From contig NZ_LDJL01000010.1 of the NCBI RefSeq assembly GCF_001431405.1, positions 1 to 44,061 on the forward strand: 44,061 bases of DNA. The letters run 5' to 3'. Shown in pieces: positions 34,943 to 43,958 of the stretch; position 1 is the stretch's first letter, and every line of letters starts with the position of its first letter. The position numbers and the translations under genes were made by a program. Source of the stretch: Pseudoxanthomonas dokdonensis. Its GTDB lineage: Bacteria > Pseudomonadota > Gammaproteobacteria > Xanthomonadales > Xanthomonadaceae. Below the pieces are notes generated by a model that was given only the letters and a program-made list of their open reading frames with translations, made no database searches and was not told where the DNA came from.

Positions 34943-36844
34943 TTACCAACCGCACATGCAGTAGGCCAGGGTCTTGACCGGGGCGCCGTTGCCGGTCCTG
35001 GTCGCGTCCTCGACGAACTTCAGCTGCTGCTCGACCTGCGGCAGGCGCTGCGCGACCAGCGCCCGCGCCAGATCCGAGTCCTTCAGCATCAGGCTGCCGA
35101 CGCGACTGCTGGCAAAGCCACGCATGAACTGCTCGAACGGTGACACCACCGGTTCGACATAACGCACCCGGTATTTGTCCGGGCTGCCCAGCTTGGCCCG
35201 GCGGGCCGCATCGGCCAGCGCCTCCTGCATGCCGCCCAGCTCATCGACCAGACCGCGGTCCTTGGCCTGGGCACCGCTCCAGACCCGGCCACGGGCGACT
35301 TCATCGATCGCTTCGACCGACTTGTTGCGCGCCTGCGCGACCTTGCCGGTGAAATCGGCATAGCCTTTGTTGATCACCGACTGGATGATCTGGCCCACCG
35401 CCGGATCCAGCGGCCGGGTGATGTCGAAGGCACCGGCAAAACGGGTGGTGCCGACGCCATCGGTATGCACGCCGATCTTGTCCAGGGTGCGATCGATGGT
35501 CGGAATCATGCCGAAGATGCCAATCGAACCCGTGATGGTCGACGGGTCGGCGTAGATCCGATCCGCATTCATCGAAATCCAGTAACCACCGGAGGCCGCC
35601 AGATCGCCCATCGACACCACCACCGGCTTGCCGGCCTGCTTGAGCGCGGCGACTTCGCGGCGGATCTGCTCGGACGCAAACACCGCGCCGCCGGGTGAAT
35701 CCACCCGCAGCACCACGGCCTTGACGTCGTCGTCGTCGCGCGCTTCGCGCAACAGCGCCGCGGTCGACACGCCACCAATCTTGCCAGGCGGCTGTTCGCC
35801 ATCGGTGATCTCGCCTTCGGCCACCACCACCGCGACCTGCGGACGGTTGTCGATCGGCAGCAACTTGCTGTCCAGGTGCAGCAGGTAGTCATCCAGCGAG
35901 ATGGCGCGGAAACCGTAATCCGAATCCTCGTCCTTGACCCCGCGTTCGGCCAGCAGCTGGTCGACCTGTTCTTCGGTCTTCAGCCCGTCGACCAGCTTCT
36001 GCTGCAGGGCGTACTTGGCCAGATCGCCACCGGCGGCGGCCACGCCTTCGGGCATGGTGTCGATGCCGGCAGCCAGTTGTTCCGGGCTCAGCTTGCGGGC
36101 CTTGGCGATGTCGGCCAGGAAGCGCTGCCAGACATCACCCATCCAGTACAGGTCGGCTTCCTTGGCTTCCGGCGAGGCGGCGTCGAGCACGTATGGTTCG
36201 ACCGCCGACTTGTACTCGCCGACCTTGAACACGTGCACGTCGACGCCGAGCTTGTCCTGCAGGCCTTCGCGGAAGAACTGGTGGTAACGGCCGAGGCCTT
36301 CCAGGACCAGGCTGCCCATCGGATCCAGATACACCTCGTTGGCCTGCGAGGCCATCAGGTACTGGCTCTGGTTGAGGTTTTCACCAAACGCGACCACCTG
36401 CTTGCCGGAGGCGCGCAGTTTGGCGATGGCCGCGCCGATTTCGCGCAGCGAGGCGTAGCCACTGGGTTGCAGGCGGTCCAGGCGCAGCAGCACGCGTTCG
36501 ACGTGCTTGTCCTTGCCGGCCGCATCCAGCGCGCGCAGCAGGTCCCGCAATTGCAGTTCGGCGGCACTGCGGTCACCCACCGCCTTGGCCAGCGAACGCA
36601 GCGCCGGATCCGATGTGTACTGTTCGACCAGGCGCGCTTCCGGCGCGATCACCAGCGTGGTCCGATCCAGCAGCGGCTTGGTGCCGGCGCCACTGCTGCC
36701 GACCACCGCCACCAGGATCAGCAGCGCGACCAGCAACAGGCCGAAAAACAGGATATTGAGGATCAGCCTGCGCGTGAAATTCATCACGTCCCAAAGGCCG
36801 ACGAAAAAAGCGGCAATCGGGCCGCGACGTACAGGTTGATTCAT
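34943..36844 (-). CDS. sppA: Signal peptide peptidase SppA, 67K type
   Basis: SppA is an inner-membrane serine/lysine protease that degrades released signal peptides. The 633-residue protein has an N-terminal membrane anchor (LILNILFFGLLLVALLILVAVV) and two S49 domains. The general-base lysine lies in FKVGEYKSAVEPY in the first, and the nucleophile serine in GDLAASGGYWIS in the second, followed by STITGSIGIFG. Length is close to E. coli SppA (618). GGAGGT (36850-36855) sits five bases before the ATG. The last residues are cysteine-rich (YCMCGW). It is likely a single-gene transcript ending at the bidirectional terminator. Confidence 0.93.
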   Translation of the reverse strand: MNQPVRRGPIAAFFVGLWDVMNFTRRLILNILFFGLLLVALLILVAVVGSSGAGTKPLLDRTTLVIAPEARLVEQYTSDPALRSLAKAVGDRSAAELQLRDLLRALDAAGKDKHVERVLLRLDRLQPSGYASLREIGAAIAKLRASGKQVVAFGENLNQSQYLMASQANEVYLDPMGSLVLEGLGRYHQFFREGLQDKLGVDVHVFKVGEYKSAVEPYVLDAASPEAKEADLYWMGDVWQRFLADIAKARKLSPEQLAAGIDTMPEGVAAAGGDLAKYALQQKLVDGLKTEEQVDQLLAERGVKDEDSDYGFRAISLDDYLLHLDSKLLPIDNRPQVAVVVAEGEITDGEQPPGKIGGVSTAALLREARDDDDVKAVVLRVDSPGGAVFASEQIRREVAALKQAGKPVVVSMGDLAASGGYWISMNADRIYADPSTITGSIGIFGMIPTIDRTLDKIGVHTDGVGTTRFAGAFDITRPLDPAVGQIIQSVINKGYADFTGKVAQARNKSVEAIDEVARGRVWSGAQAKDRGLVDELGGMQEALADAARRAKLGSPDKYRVRYVEPVVSPFEQFMRGFASSRVGSLMLKDSDLARALVAQRLPQVEQQLKFVEDATRTGNGAPVKTLAYCMCGW

Positions 36845-36922
36845 GGGTGACCTCCAAGTCTGCGCCCAGCTTAGCGGCCGTGGAGCACATTTTCATGCCC
36901 CTTAAGTCATTGCGCCGGGTTT

Positions 36923-38329
36923 TTATCGTGGGATGTCGGCCGCCAGTTCGGCGACGCGGGTGTCGTCCGGGGCGAACTGCTGCCAGCGCCGGCTGCTGCG
37001 CTGGAAGCGGATCGCCAGCAGGATCGAGGCGGTGGTCAGGCCCAGGATCAGCCCCATCCACATGCCTTTCGGTCCCCAGCCCAGGCCCAGTCCGAGACCG
37101 GCGCCCAGCGGCATGCCCAGGCCCCAGTAGGACAGCGCCGCCAGCCACATCGGCACCCGCGTGTCCTTCAGCCCGCGCAGCGCGCCGGCGGAAAGCACCT
37201 GGATGCCGTCGGGCAACTGGAACACCGCCGCGAACAACAGCAGGCTGCCGGCCAGCGTCGCCACCGCGACATCATCGGTATACAACGACACCACCGCCTC
37301 GTGGCCCAGCACCAGCGCGGTGGCCGACACCAGTTGGGTGCCGAGTACGATCAGGTAACCGGCATAGGCGGCCCGGCGGATTGCCTGGGTATCGCGCTGG
37401 CCGACCGCGCGGCCGACACGCACGGTGGTCGCTTCGGCCATCCCCATCGGCACCATGAAGCACAGCGCCGACACGTTGACCGCAATCTGGTGGGCGGCCG
37501 CCGGCACCACGCCGAGCCGCGAAATCAGCAACGCGGTGACGATGAACAGACTGCCTTCCATGAACACGGTGATGCCGATCGGCAGGCCGGTCTTCAGCAG
37601 CTGCCTGATCGGCGCCCAGCGCGGCGGCTCGAAATGCGAAAACAGGCCGAGCGCGGCAAAGCGCCTGGCCCGCCACAGATACAGCGCAAAGCTCAGCGCC
37701 TGCAGCCACATGGTGATCGCCGAGGCCACGCCCAGTCCGGCCGCGCCCATTTCCGGGAAGCCCAGCTTGCCGAAGGTCAGTACATAGCCGACCGGTGCCA
37801 GCACCAGCAGGCCGCCGAAGCCCAGCACCATCGCCGGCAGCGTCCAGTGCGTACCTTCGCTCAGGTAGCGCATGCAGAAGTACAACGTCAGCGCCGGTAC
37901 GCCCCAGCGGATCGCATGCAGGAACTCGCGCGCGCCGGGAATGATGTCGGCGGCCACGCCGAAAGACGGCAACAGATACGGCGCCAGCGTCAGGAACAGG
38001 AACATCAACGCACCGATGCCCAGCGACAGCCACAGCGCCTGCCGGAACAGTGGCGCGATTTCGCTTTGGCGGCGCGCGCCATCGAGCTGCGACACCGAGG
38101 CGGTCAGCGAGATCAGGGTGCCGATCGGCACCATCATCGGCAACCACAACAACGCGGTGCCAACGGTGACCGAGGCCAGCGTCTGGGTGCTGTGGTGACC
38201 GGCGATGACATTGTCGACAAAGCCGATCAGGCCGGCCGAGACATGGCCCAGCACCAACGGCAATGCCAGCGTGCCCGTGGCGCGCACTTCGTCGACGAAG
38301 CGCGGGGGCGACGACAGGATGGAAGACAT
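36923..38329 (-). CDS. MATE-family multidrug efflux protein (NorM-like)
   Basis: The 468-residue protein has twelve predicted membrane segments in two homologous MatE halves. The first includes ATGTLALPLVLGHVSAGLIG, FVDNVIAGHHSTQTLASVTV; the second includes GLPIGITVFMEGSLFIVTAL, with AAAHQIAVNVSALCFMVPMG and ATTVRVGRAVGQRD. These transporters export cationic drugs using a Na+ or H+ gradient; substrate and ion are unknown. The start at 38329 (MSSILSSPPRFVDEVRATG) is the most upstream ATG; a GTG 15 codons earlier is less likely. Length is typical for NorM (about 460). Confidence 0.91.
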   Translation of the reverse strand: MSSILSSPPRFVDEVRATGTLALPLVLGHVSAGLIGFVDNVIAGHHSTQTLASVTVGTALLWLPMMVPIGTLISLTASVSQLDGARRQSEIAPLFRQALWLSLGIGALMFLFLTLAPYLLPSFGVAADIIPGAREFLHAIRWGVPALTLYFCMRYLSEGTHWTLPAMVLGFGGLLVLAPVGYVLTFGKLGFPEMGAAGLGVASAITMWLQALSFALYLWRARRFAALGLFSHFEPPRWAPIRQLLKTGLPIGITVFMEGSLFIVTALLISRLGVVPAAAHQIAVNVSALCFMVPMGMAEATTVRVGRAVGQRDTQAIRRAAYAGYLIVLGTQLVSATALVLGHEAVVSLYTDDVAVATLAGSLLLFAAVFQLPDGIQVLSAGALRGLKDTRVPMWLAALSYWGLGMPLGAGLGLGLGWGPKGMWMGLILGLTTASILLAIRFQRSSRRWQQFAPDDTRVAELAADIPR

Positions 38330-38431
38330 GGATTTCACGATGCGGACTACGGTCGCGCGGATTCGCGCTGGCACCGGGTCTAAGCAGGCGGGTATCTTAC
38401 CCGTTCACATTGGCCCGAGCCCCAACCGCAG

Positions 38432-39598
38432 ATGACCCGCACCCACGCCGACCATCCCGTTGCTTGCGAAAACTGCCAGACCCCATTGCAAGGCGATTAC
38501 TGCTACCGCTGCGGACAATCCGCGCACAATCCGCTGCGCCACACCGGCCATGCGCTGGAAGAAGTGTTCGAATCGTTCTGGCATCTGGATGGGCGGGTAT
38601 TCCGCACCCTGCGCGATCTGCTGTCGCCCGGACGTGCCGCCATCAATTACCTCGCCGGCCATCGCGTGCGTTACATCCCACCGTTGCGGATGTTCGTGAT
38701 CCTCAGCCTGTTGACGTTCTTCATCGGCAAGCTGGGCGTGCACGCTGACAGCACGCTGCCGGGCAATGCGCAGAACACGTTCGGCAACATGCAGACCATC
38801 GAGCAGGTCGAGCGCGAGCGTGACCGCCTGCTGGCCGAACTGGACAAGGCCCGCGAGGACGCGCGCAGCGGTACCGCCGTGCCCGGCGTGGATCCAGCAT
38901 TGATCGCGGCGCAGGTGCGGATACGCGGCGAAGCCAACAATCGCATCACCGAACTGCGCAAGGCGCGTGGTGGTGAGGCAGCTGCCGGTAGTGCGGAAAG
39001 CCATGCCACCGATCCGGTCGCCACGCGCGGGCAGCTGTTCTCCACCGATTCGCAGGTCTGGGATCCCGAGACCTCCGCGCCGAAGATTGACGGCGCACCG
39101 GGCTTCATCAACCAGTGGCTGAAGGACAAGACGCGCGTCGGCCACGAGAATCTGCAGCGCATGCAGAACGATCCGGCGATGCTGGTGAAGTGGATCATGA
39201 CCTCGATCCCGACTGCGTTGTTCGTGCTGGTGCCGGTGTTCGCGCTGTTGCTGAAGCTGGCGTATGTGTTCAAGCGCCGCGGTTACCTGGAACACCTGGT
39301 CATCGCGCTGTACAGCCATTGCTACATATTGATGGTGCTGGCGCTGATATTCGCGACCGCCGGGCTGGGCTCGCTGCTGGCCGTGCATGCGCCGTGGGTC
39401 AGCACGCTGTCGACGCTCGTGATCATCGGCCTGTCGCTATGGATTCCGGTCTATCTGCTGCTGATGCAGAAGCGGGTCTACCAGCAGGGCTGGCCGATGA
39501 CGCTGGTCAAATACCTCATCGTCGGCTACATCTACTGCGTGCTGCTGATGCTGGTGGTGTCGCTGGTGATGATCAACACCCTGGGCTCGCACTTCTGA
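38432..39598 (+). CDS. DUF3667 membrane protein with N-terminal zinc-ribbon-like motif
   Basis: The 388-residue protein has a four-cysteine motif near the start (CENCQTPLQGDYCYRCGQ) and the DUF3667 body: LRHTGHALEEVFESFWHLDG, RTLRDLLSPGRAAINYLAGH, RYIPPLRMFVILSLLTFF. A coiled-coil-like segment (MQTIEQVERERDRLLAELDK) and four C-terminal membrane helices (from about 247) follow. The family is of unknown function and common in this group. It starts 103 bases from the divergent MATE gene. Confidence 0.85.
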   Translation: MTRTHADHPVACENCQTPLQGDYCYRCGQSAHNPLRHTGHALEEVFESFWHLDGRVFRTLRDLLSPGRAAINYLAGHRVRYIPPLRMFVILSLLTFFIGKLGVHADSTLPGNAQNTFGNMQTIEQVERERDRLLAELDKAREDARSGTAVPGVDPALIAAQVRIRGEANNRITELRKARGGEAAAGSAESHATDPVATRGQLFSTDSQVWDPETSAPKIDGAPGFINQWLKDKTRVGHENLQRMQNDPAMLVKWIMTSIPTALFVLVPVFALLLKLAYVFKRRGYLEHLVIALYSHCYILMVLALIFATAGLGSLLAVHAPWVSTLSTLVIIGLSLWIPVYLLLMQKRVYQQGWPMTLVKYLIVGYIYCVLLMLVVSLVMINTLGSHF

Positions 39599-39673
39599 TC
39601 CACTGCCGGCACCGGCGACGCGGCGCCGGTTGAGCGGCGCTCGCTCAATGCGCGTTGGAATGGCGCCCGCTGA

Positions 39674-40303
39674 TCACTGCTGGCGCCGCTGCTGCAACCA
39701 GGCGGCGCGGTTGGCCGGCGCCACCTGCAACAGTTCCGTGCGGAAAGCATCGCGTTGCTGCGGCGGAATCCGCTGCGCCAACACCGCCAGGTCATCGCGC
39801 GCTTCCGGCCCCAGTTGCCGCAACAGGGTCAAACAGGCCTCGCGTTGCGCCGCCGGCACGTAGCCGAACAGGGCATGCAGGCGCGGATAATCCGCGCCCA
39901 GCGTCGGCCCCAGCCGCCAGCCACGCTTGTGCATCTGATCCTGCATCTGGAACTGCGTTCGCAGCGCCATCTGTTCTTCCGTCGGCAGTGCCGCGACCTC
40001 ATTGGCGGCTTCGGCCAACTGGCTGCGTTCGCTCGCGCTCAGTTGCTGCCAGGCGCGGTAACGCGCACGCAGGTCTTCGCGCTCGGCCAGCGGCAGCGCC
40101 GACCAGGCGCCGTCGCTCTGGGCGACGCCGGTACCGGCCGCCGGTGCCGGCGTCGATTCGTCCAGCGCCGCCGGCATCGCCGGCACGGTGCCCGACGGCG
40201 CACTGGAGGACTGCGCGCCGACCATGCTCGACAGCATCAACGCGGCGACGCTGCCGGCGATCACGCACAGCAAGGCGCCCAGACGGGCATCAACGCGCCG
40301 CAT
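39674..40303 (-). CDS. DUF3106-like protein with N-terminal membrane anchor or signal
   Basis: The 209-residue protein has one N-terminal hydrophobic helix (LGALLCVIAGSVAALMLSSM) and an Ala/Pro-rich linker. A helical domain follows that carries the family-like WSALPLAEREDLRARYRAWQ and QLSASERSQLAEAA. The C-terminal half has PTEEQMALRTQFQMQDQMHK and RGWRLGPTLGADYPRLHALF. The function is unknown. Its start overlaps the upstream sigma-like gene by 14 bases, so the two form one unit. In relatives such DUF3106 proteins lie beside a sigma-like gene, which suggests a shared regulatory role. Confidence 0.75.
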   Translation of the reverse strand: MRRVDARLGALLCVIAGSVAALMLSSMVGAQSSSAPSGTVPAMPAALDESTPAPAAGTGVAQSDGAWSALPLAEREDLRARYRAWQQLSASERSQLAEAANEVAALPTEEQMALRTQFQMQDQMHKRGWRLGPTLGADYPRLHALFGYVPAAQREACLTLLRQLGPEARDDLAVLAQRIPPQQRDAFRTELLQVAPANRAAWLQQRRQQ

Positions 40304-41285
40304 TGGCCTGCTCCTGATGGTTGGGGTCCGATGGCTGCTGCCCATGCGTGGACCGATACCAGGCCAGGAAGTCGGCCTGGCGGGCCAGTGCCGCCTGATC
40401 CGGCGGCAGCCGCCAGTCGCCGTCGTCGGCCGCGCCGGCGGCGGTCGCTGCGCGCACTGCCGGCTCGTCCGCCGGGGGCAGATCTTCGATGTCGATTGCC
40501 GGGGTCGGCGCCAGCGCGGCGGTGCCGTTTTCCCAGGCATCGGCCAGCGCCGGTGGCGGCGGCGCTGGCGGCGCCGATCGCGATGGCCAGTAAAAGGTAG
40601 CGACCAGACCGGCCGCGCACAGCAGCAACACCGCCGCCGCCCACCAGCGCCGGCGATGACCGCGAGCAGTAGCGGCGGCAGGTCGCCGGCGCTCATCGGC
40701 CCGCGCCTTCAACGCCGGGCCACGTTCGACCGGCTGGCCGGCCAGTGCGCTCTCGCGCAGCCGTGCCAGCGCCGCCAGCCGCTCGGGCGGCAGCTCGCGC
40801 AGTTGCTGTTGCAGGGTTTCGGCCAGTTGCCGCCAGCCGCTCGCATCCGGTTGCCCGTCCGGCAGACGCGGACACGCCGCGGCCAGCGCCTGCTGGTAGT
40901 CAGCGGCAGCGAGCCCCAGTGCCTGCGCCGCCTGTGCTTCGTCCAGTCCGGCCACCAGCCGCAGCAACAGCGCCAGCCGGTCGCTGGCGTGCAGCCCGGC
41001 CAGATGGGTGGCCGGTGGCTGGGTCCACAACGGGGCGGGCGGCTTGGCCGGCACCTCCTGGCGCAGGCCCGGCACCGCCGCCAGCAGCCGCCAGAAGCGC
41101 TGCGGCCAGTCGGCCAGCGGTTGCTCGCCAGCCTGGCGGCTGAAGGCACGCATGGCCGCCGACACGGCCTGGTCACCGCCAGCCTGGTTGCCCACCTGCA
41201 GCCCGGCAAGCAGGCTGGCGCGGCGTTCGACCCCGCGCAGGAACGCACTGACGGCCGGTGGCGAACCGGTGGACTTTTCAGCCAT
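40290..41285 (-). CDS. Sigma-like protein with a single transmembrane segment
   Basis: This 331-residue protein has two N-terminal helical parts that resemble degenerate ECF-sigma regions. The first, FLRGVERRASLLAGLQ and QAVSAAMRAFSRQAGE (residues 14-53), looks like region 2. The second, RLALLLRLVAGLDEAQAAQA then LGLAAADYQQALAAA (103-137), has the spacing of a region 4 helix-turn-helix. A helical stretch and one membrane helix (about 213-233) follow, then an Ala/Pro-rich tail that would lie outside. This looks like a sigma-like protein tied to the membrane, or a fusion with an anti-sigma-type anchor. The assignment is from pattern reading only and is moderate. The gene is joined to the DUF3106-like gene downstream. 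Confidence 0.6.
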   Translation of the reverse strand: MAEKSTGSPPAVSAFLRGVERRASLLAGLQVGNQAGGDQAVSAAMRAFSRQAGEQPLADWPQRFWRLLAAVPGLRQEVPAKPPAPLWTQPPATHLAGLHASDRLALLLRLVAGLDEAQAAQALGLAAADYQQALAAACPRLPDGQPDASGWRQLAETLQQQLRELPPERLAALARLRESALAGQPVERGPALKARADERRRPAAATARGHRRRWWAAAVLLLCAAGLVATFYWPSRSAPPAPPPPALADAWENGTAALAPTPAIDIEDLPPADEPAVRAATAAGAADDGDWRLPPDQAALARQADFLAWYRSTHGQQPSDPNHQEQANAAR

Positions 41286-41486
41286 GGAATTTACTGCTCA
41301 TGGCCCAAATCATAGCCTTCCCGGAGTCACCTTTAGCAGCTTGACAGCGCCGTCAAATCTGCTCTCCCAATCGCCACAAGGGTTTACGCCAAAATATGTT
41401 GTGCACAGCGGTCACCGGATCGTCATGTCTTCAGGCAACACCCCCGCCGGGGTCTCTGTTGCAATCGTGTTTCACGCTTATCTTGT

Positions 41487-41507
41487 TGATATTGCTGACA
41501 AATATCA
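41487..41507. repeat. AT-rich inverted repeat TGATATT-N7-AATATCA
   Basis: A perfect seven-base inverted repeat with a seven-base spacer lies in a locally AT-rich patch of a high-GC region. It could be an operator; the binding protein is unknown. Confidence 0.5.
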
Positions 41508-41588
41508 GCGTGGCGTTTTTTTCGCCAACCTGACTCGGAGGCTTGTATTGGTGTGCATATGCCGTGAAGCACGACCGCCATGCACAGA

Positions 41589-41613
41589 TTTATCCACAGC
41601 AAGTGTGGATAAA
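41589..41613. promoter_or_regulatory. Paired inverted DnaA boxes
   Basis: TTATCCACA (41590-41598, plus) and TGTGGATAA (41604-41612, the same box on minus) are both perfect matches to the TTATNCACA consensus. They are five bases apart, with the palindrome extending one base on each side. A weaker palindromic variant, TTGTGCACA, lies at 41399-41407. DnaA binding is inferred from the consensus. Confidence 0.55.
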
Positions 41614-41753
41614 CCCGAATCCCTTTGTGGCACAACCATTTGCGTGATCTTCGTCACGGCCCCCGCTAGCAACAGTGCGCAACTTGGGCGGGCGCCGACG
41701 CCGCTTGCCCGGCCCGCTAAACTGCACCCCACTTTGTCTGCCGCGATCGCCCC

Positions 41754-43958
41754 TTGCGCCTGAAAGTCGCCCTCCCCGTGCCGCTGCCGCAGGCCTTCGA
41801 CTACGCCCCGCCGCCGGGTACGCCGACGCCGGTCGCCGCCGACGTCGGCCGCCGGCTGCGGGTGCCGTTCGGCCCGCGGGACCTGGTCGGGGTGGTGGTC
41901 GCGGTTGCCGACGCCGCGGATGCGGCCGACGCGGTCGACAGCAGCGCGCTGCGCCATGCCCACGCCTGGCTGGACCAGACGCCGCTGTTGCAGGGCGAGC
42001 TGCTGGCCTCGCTGCGCTGGCTGGCCCGCTACACCCACGCGCCGCTGGGCGAGGTCATCGCCACCGCGCTGCCGACCCTGCTGCGACAGGGCGAGCCGTT
42101 GCCATCCACCGCCAGCTGGGGCTGGCGGCTGACCGAGCTGGGCCAGCAGCAGCGCAGCCGACTGCGTGAAGGCAGCAAGCCGCGGCAGCTGGCCGATGCG
42201 CTGCAGGCCGACGCGGTTGACGAGGAGCTGCTGGACGTCCTGCATCCGGGCTGGCGGAGCGCCGCCCGCAGCCTGGCCAAGCGCGATCTGGCCGAGCGCA
42301 TCGAACTGGCCGCCGACGCCAGCGTGCCGGCGCCGCAGCCGGGACCGGCATTGAACGAGGACCAGCGCCGCGCCGTCGATGCGGTGCTGGCCAGCGACGG
42401 CTTCTCCCCGTTCCTGCTCGACGGGGTAACCGGCAGCGGCAAGACCGAGGTCTACCTGCAACTGATCGCCGACTGCCTGCAACGCGGCAAACAGGCGCTG
42501 GTGCTGGTGCCGGAAATCGGCCTGACACCGCAGACGCTGGGCCGCTTCAGCGCGCGCCTGGGGGTGCCGGTGCATGCCTTGCATTCGGGCCTCAACGACG
42601 GCGAACGTGCGCGCACCTGGGCCGCATGCCTGCGCGGCGAGGCGCGGGTGGTGGTCGGCACCCGCTCGGCGATCTTCTGCCCATTGCCTGAGCCGGGTCT
42701 GATTGTCGTCGACGAAGAACATGACGGCAGCTACAAGCAGCAGGACGGCATCCGCTACCACGCCCGCGATTTCGCCCTGGTCCGCGCCAAGGCCCTGGAC
42801 ATCCCGGTGCTGCTGGGCAGCGCCACACCGTCGCTGGAAACCCTGCACAACGCCGACAGCGGCCGTTACCTGACCCTGCGCCTGCCGCAGCGGGCCGGCA
42901 ACGCACAGCCGCCCAGCGTGCGTGTGATCGATGCGCGCAAGCGGCTGCTGGAAGGCGGCCTGCTGCCGGAAACCCTGCAGCAGATCCGCCGCACCGTCGA
43001 TGCCGGCGGCCAGGTGCTGGTGTTCAAGAACCGCCGCGGCTACGCGCCGGTGCTGCTGTGCCATGACTGCGGCTGGAGCGCGCACTGCAAGCGCTGCAGC
43101 ACCGAGCAGCAGCTGACCCCGATGACCGTGCATGCCGGCGGCCGACGCCTGCAATGCCACCATTGCGGCGCCCGCCAGCCGACCCCGCCGGCCTGCCCGG
43201 ATTGCGGTGGCCTGGCGCTGCAACCGCAGGGCATCGGCACCGAACGGCTGGAAGAAGTGCTGGGCGAGAAATTCAGCGACATACCGATTTTCCGCATCGA
43301 CCGCAGTACCACCCAGCGTCGCGATGCGTTGGCCAAACAATTGCAGGCGATCGGTGATCAGCCCGGTATTCTGATCGGTACCCAGATACTGGCCAAAGGC
43401 CACGACCTGCCACAGCTGACACTGGTGGTGGTGGTCGGTGTCGATGAAGGATTGTTTTCCGCCGATTTCCGTGCCGGCGAGAAACTCGCGCAATTATTGA
43501 TCCAGGTCGCCGGTCGCGCCGGTCGCGCACTCAAACCCGGCCAGGTCTGGCTGCAGACCCACCACCCGGATCACCCGTTGCTGACAACGCTGATCAACGG
43601 TGGTTATCACGCCTTTGCACGGCAGGAAAAGCAGCAACGCGAGCTGGCGGGTTTTCCGCCGTTCGGACACCTGGCACTGATGCGCGCCGAAGCCAAACAT
43701 ATCGACACCGCCCGCGAATTCCTGCAGGCCGCGCGCCATGCACTGGGCCAGTCCGACACCACCCTGGAAATCCAGGGCCCCCTGCCCGCCCCCATGCCCC
43801 GCCGCGCCGGCTTCCACCGCGCCCAACTACTACTCAGCGCCCCCCAGCGCCGCGACCTGCATCGCCGCCTCGATGAAGCCCTGCCCCGGATCCCGGCACT
43901 ACTGGAAGCACGCAAAGTGCGCTGGTCGCTGGATGTGGATCCGGTGGATTTGTATTGA
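41754..43958 (+). CDS. priA: Primosomal protein N' (replication restart helicase PriA)
   Basis: PriA reloads the replisome at stalled forks. The 734-residue protein is close to E. coli PriA (732). It has an N-terminal 3'-binding domain (LKVALPVPLPQAFDY). The helicase motifs GVTGSGKTEVYLQL (Walker A) and IVVDEEHDGSYKQQ (DEEH box) are present. The zinc-binding cysteines are in CHDCGWSAHCKRC and CHHCGARQPTPPACPDCGG. IGTQILAKGHDLPQL and QVAGRAGRALKPG follow. The start is a TTG at 41754; an in-frame stop at 41718 leaves no ATG or GTG between, so TTG is the best candidate. No clear ribosome binding site precedes it. Confidence 0.95.
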   Translation: MRLKVALPVPLPQAFDYAPPPGTPTPVAADVGRRLRVPFGPRDLVGVVVAVADAADAADAVDSSALRHAHAWLDQTPLLQGELLASLRWLARYTHAPLGEVIATALPTLLRQGEPLPSTASWGWRLTELGQQQRSRLREGSKPRQLADALQADAVDEELLDVLHPGWRSAARSLAKRDLAERIELAADASVPAPQPGPALNEDQRRAVDAVLASDGFSPFLLDGVTGSGKTEVYLQLIADCLQRGKQALVLVPEIGLTPQTLGRFSARLGVPVHALHSGLNDGERARTWAACLRGEARVVVGTRSAIFCPLPEPGLIVVDEEHDGSYKQQDGIRYHARDFALVRAKALDIPVLLGSATPSLETLHNADSGRYLTLRLPQRAGNAQPPSVRVIDARKRLLEGGLLPETLQQIRRTVDAGGQVLVFKNRRGYAPVLLCHDCGWSAHCKRCSTEQQLTPMTVHAGGRRLQCHHCGARQPTPPACPDCGGLALQPQGIGTERLEEVLGEKFSDIPIFRIDRSTTQRRDALAKQLQAIGDQPGILIGTQILAKGHDLPQLTLVVVVGVDEGLFSADFRAGEKLAQLLIQVAGRAGRALKPGQVWLQTHHPDHPLLTTLINGGYHAFARQEKQQRELAGFPPFGHLALMRAEAKHIDTAREFLQAARHALGQSDTTLEIQGPLPAPMPRRAGFHRAQLLLSAPQRRDLHRRLDEALPRIPALLEARKVRWSLDVDPVDLY

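Larger units (their letters stand above)
41286..41753. other. 468-bp intergenic region upstream of priA
   Basis: This is the longest non-coding stretch in the window. It separates minus-strand and plus-strand genes and so carries both promoters. It holds a TTGAC/GTCAA near-palindrome (41341-41356), an AT-rich inverted repeat (41487-41507) and two DnaA boxes (41590-41612). A minus-strand TATGAT (41309-41314) 24 bases before the sigma-like gene is a candidate -10. No RNA gene is recognised. Confidence 0.5.

Noticed and set aside
41468..41476. TGTTTCACG resembling half of a parS site
   Set aside because: The other half (cgtgaaaca) is absent, so it is not a ParB centromere palindrome.
41504..41560. 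A possible dif or XerCD-like site near the T-run before the DnaA boxes
   Set aside because: I could not align the sequence to a convincing 28-bp dif consensus with two XerC/XerD arms.
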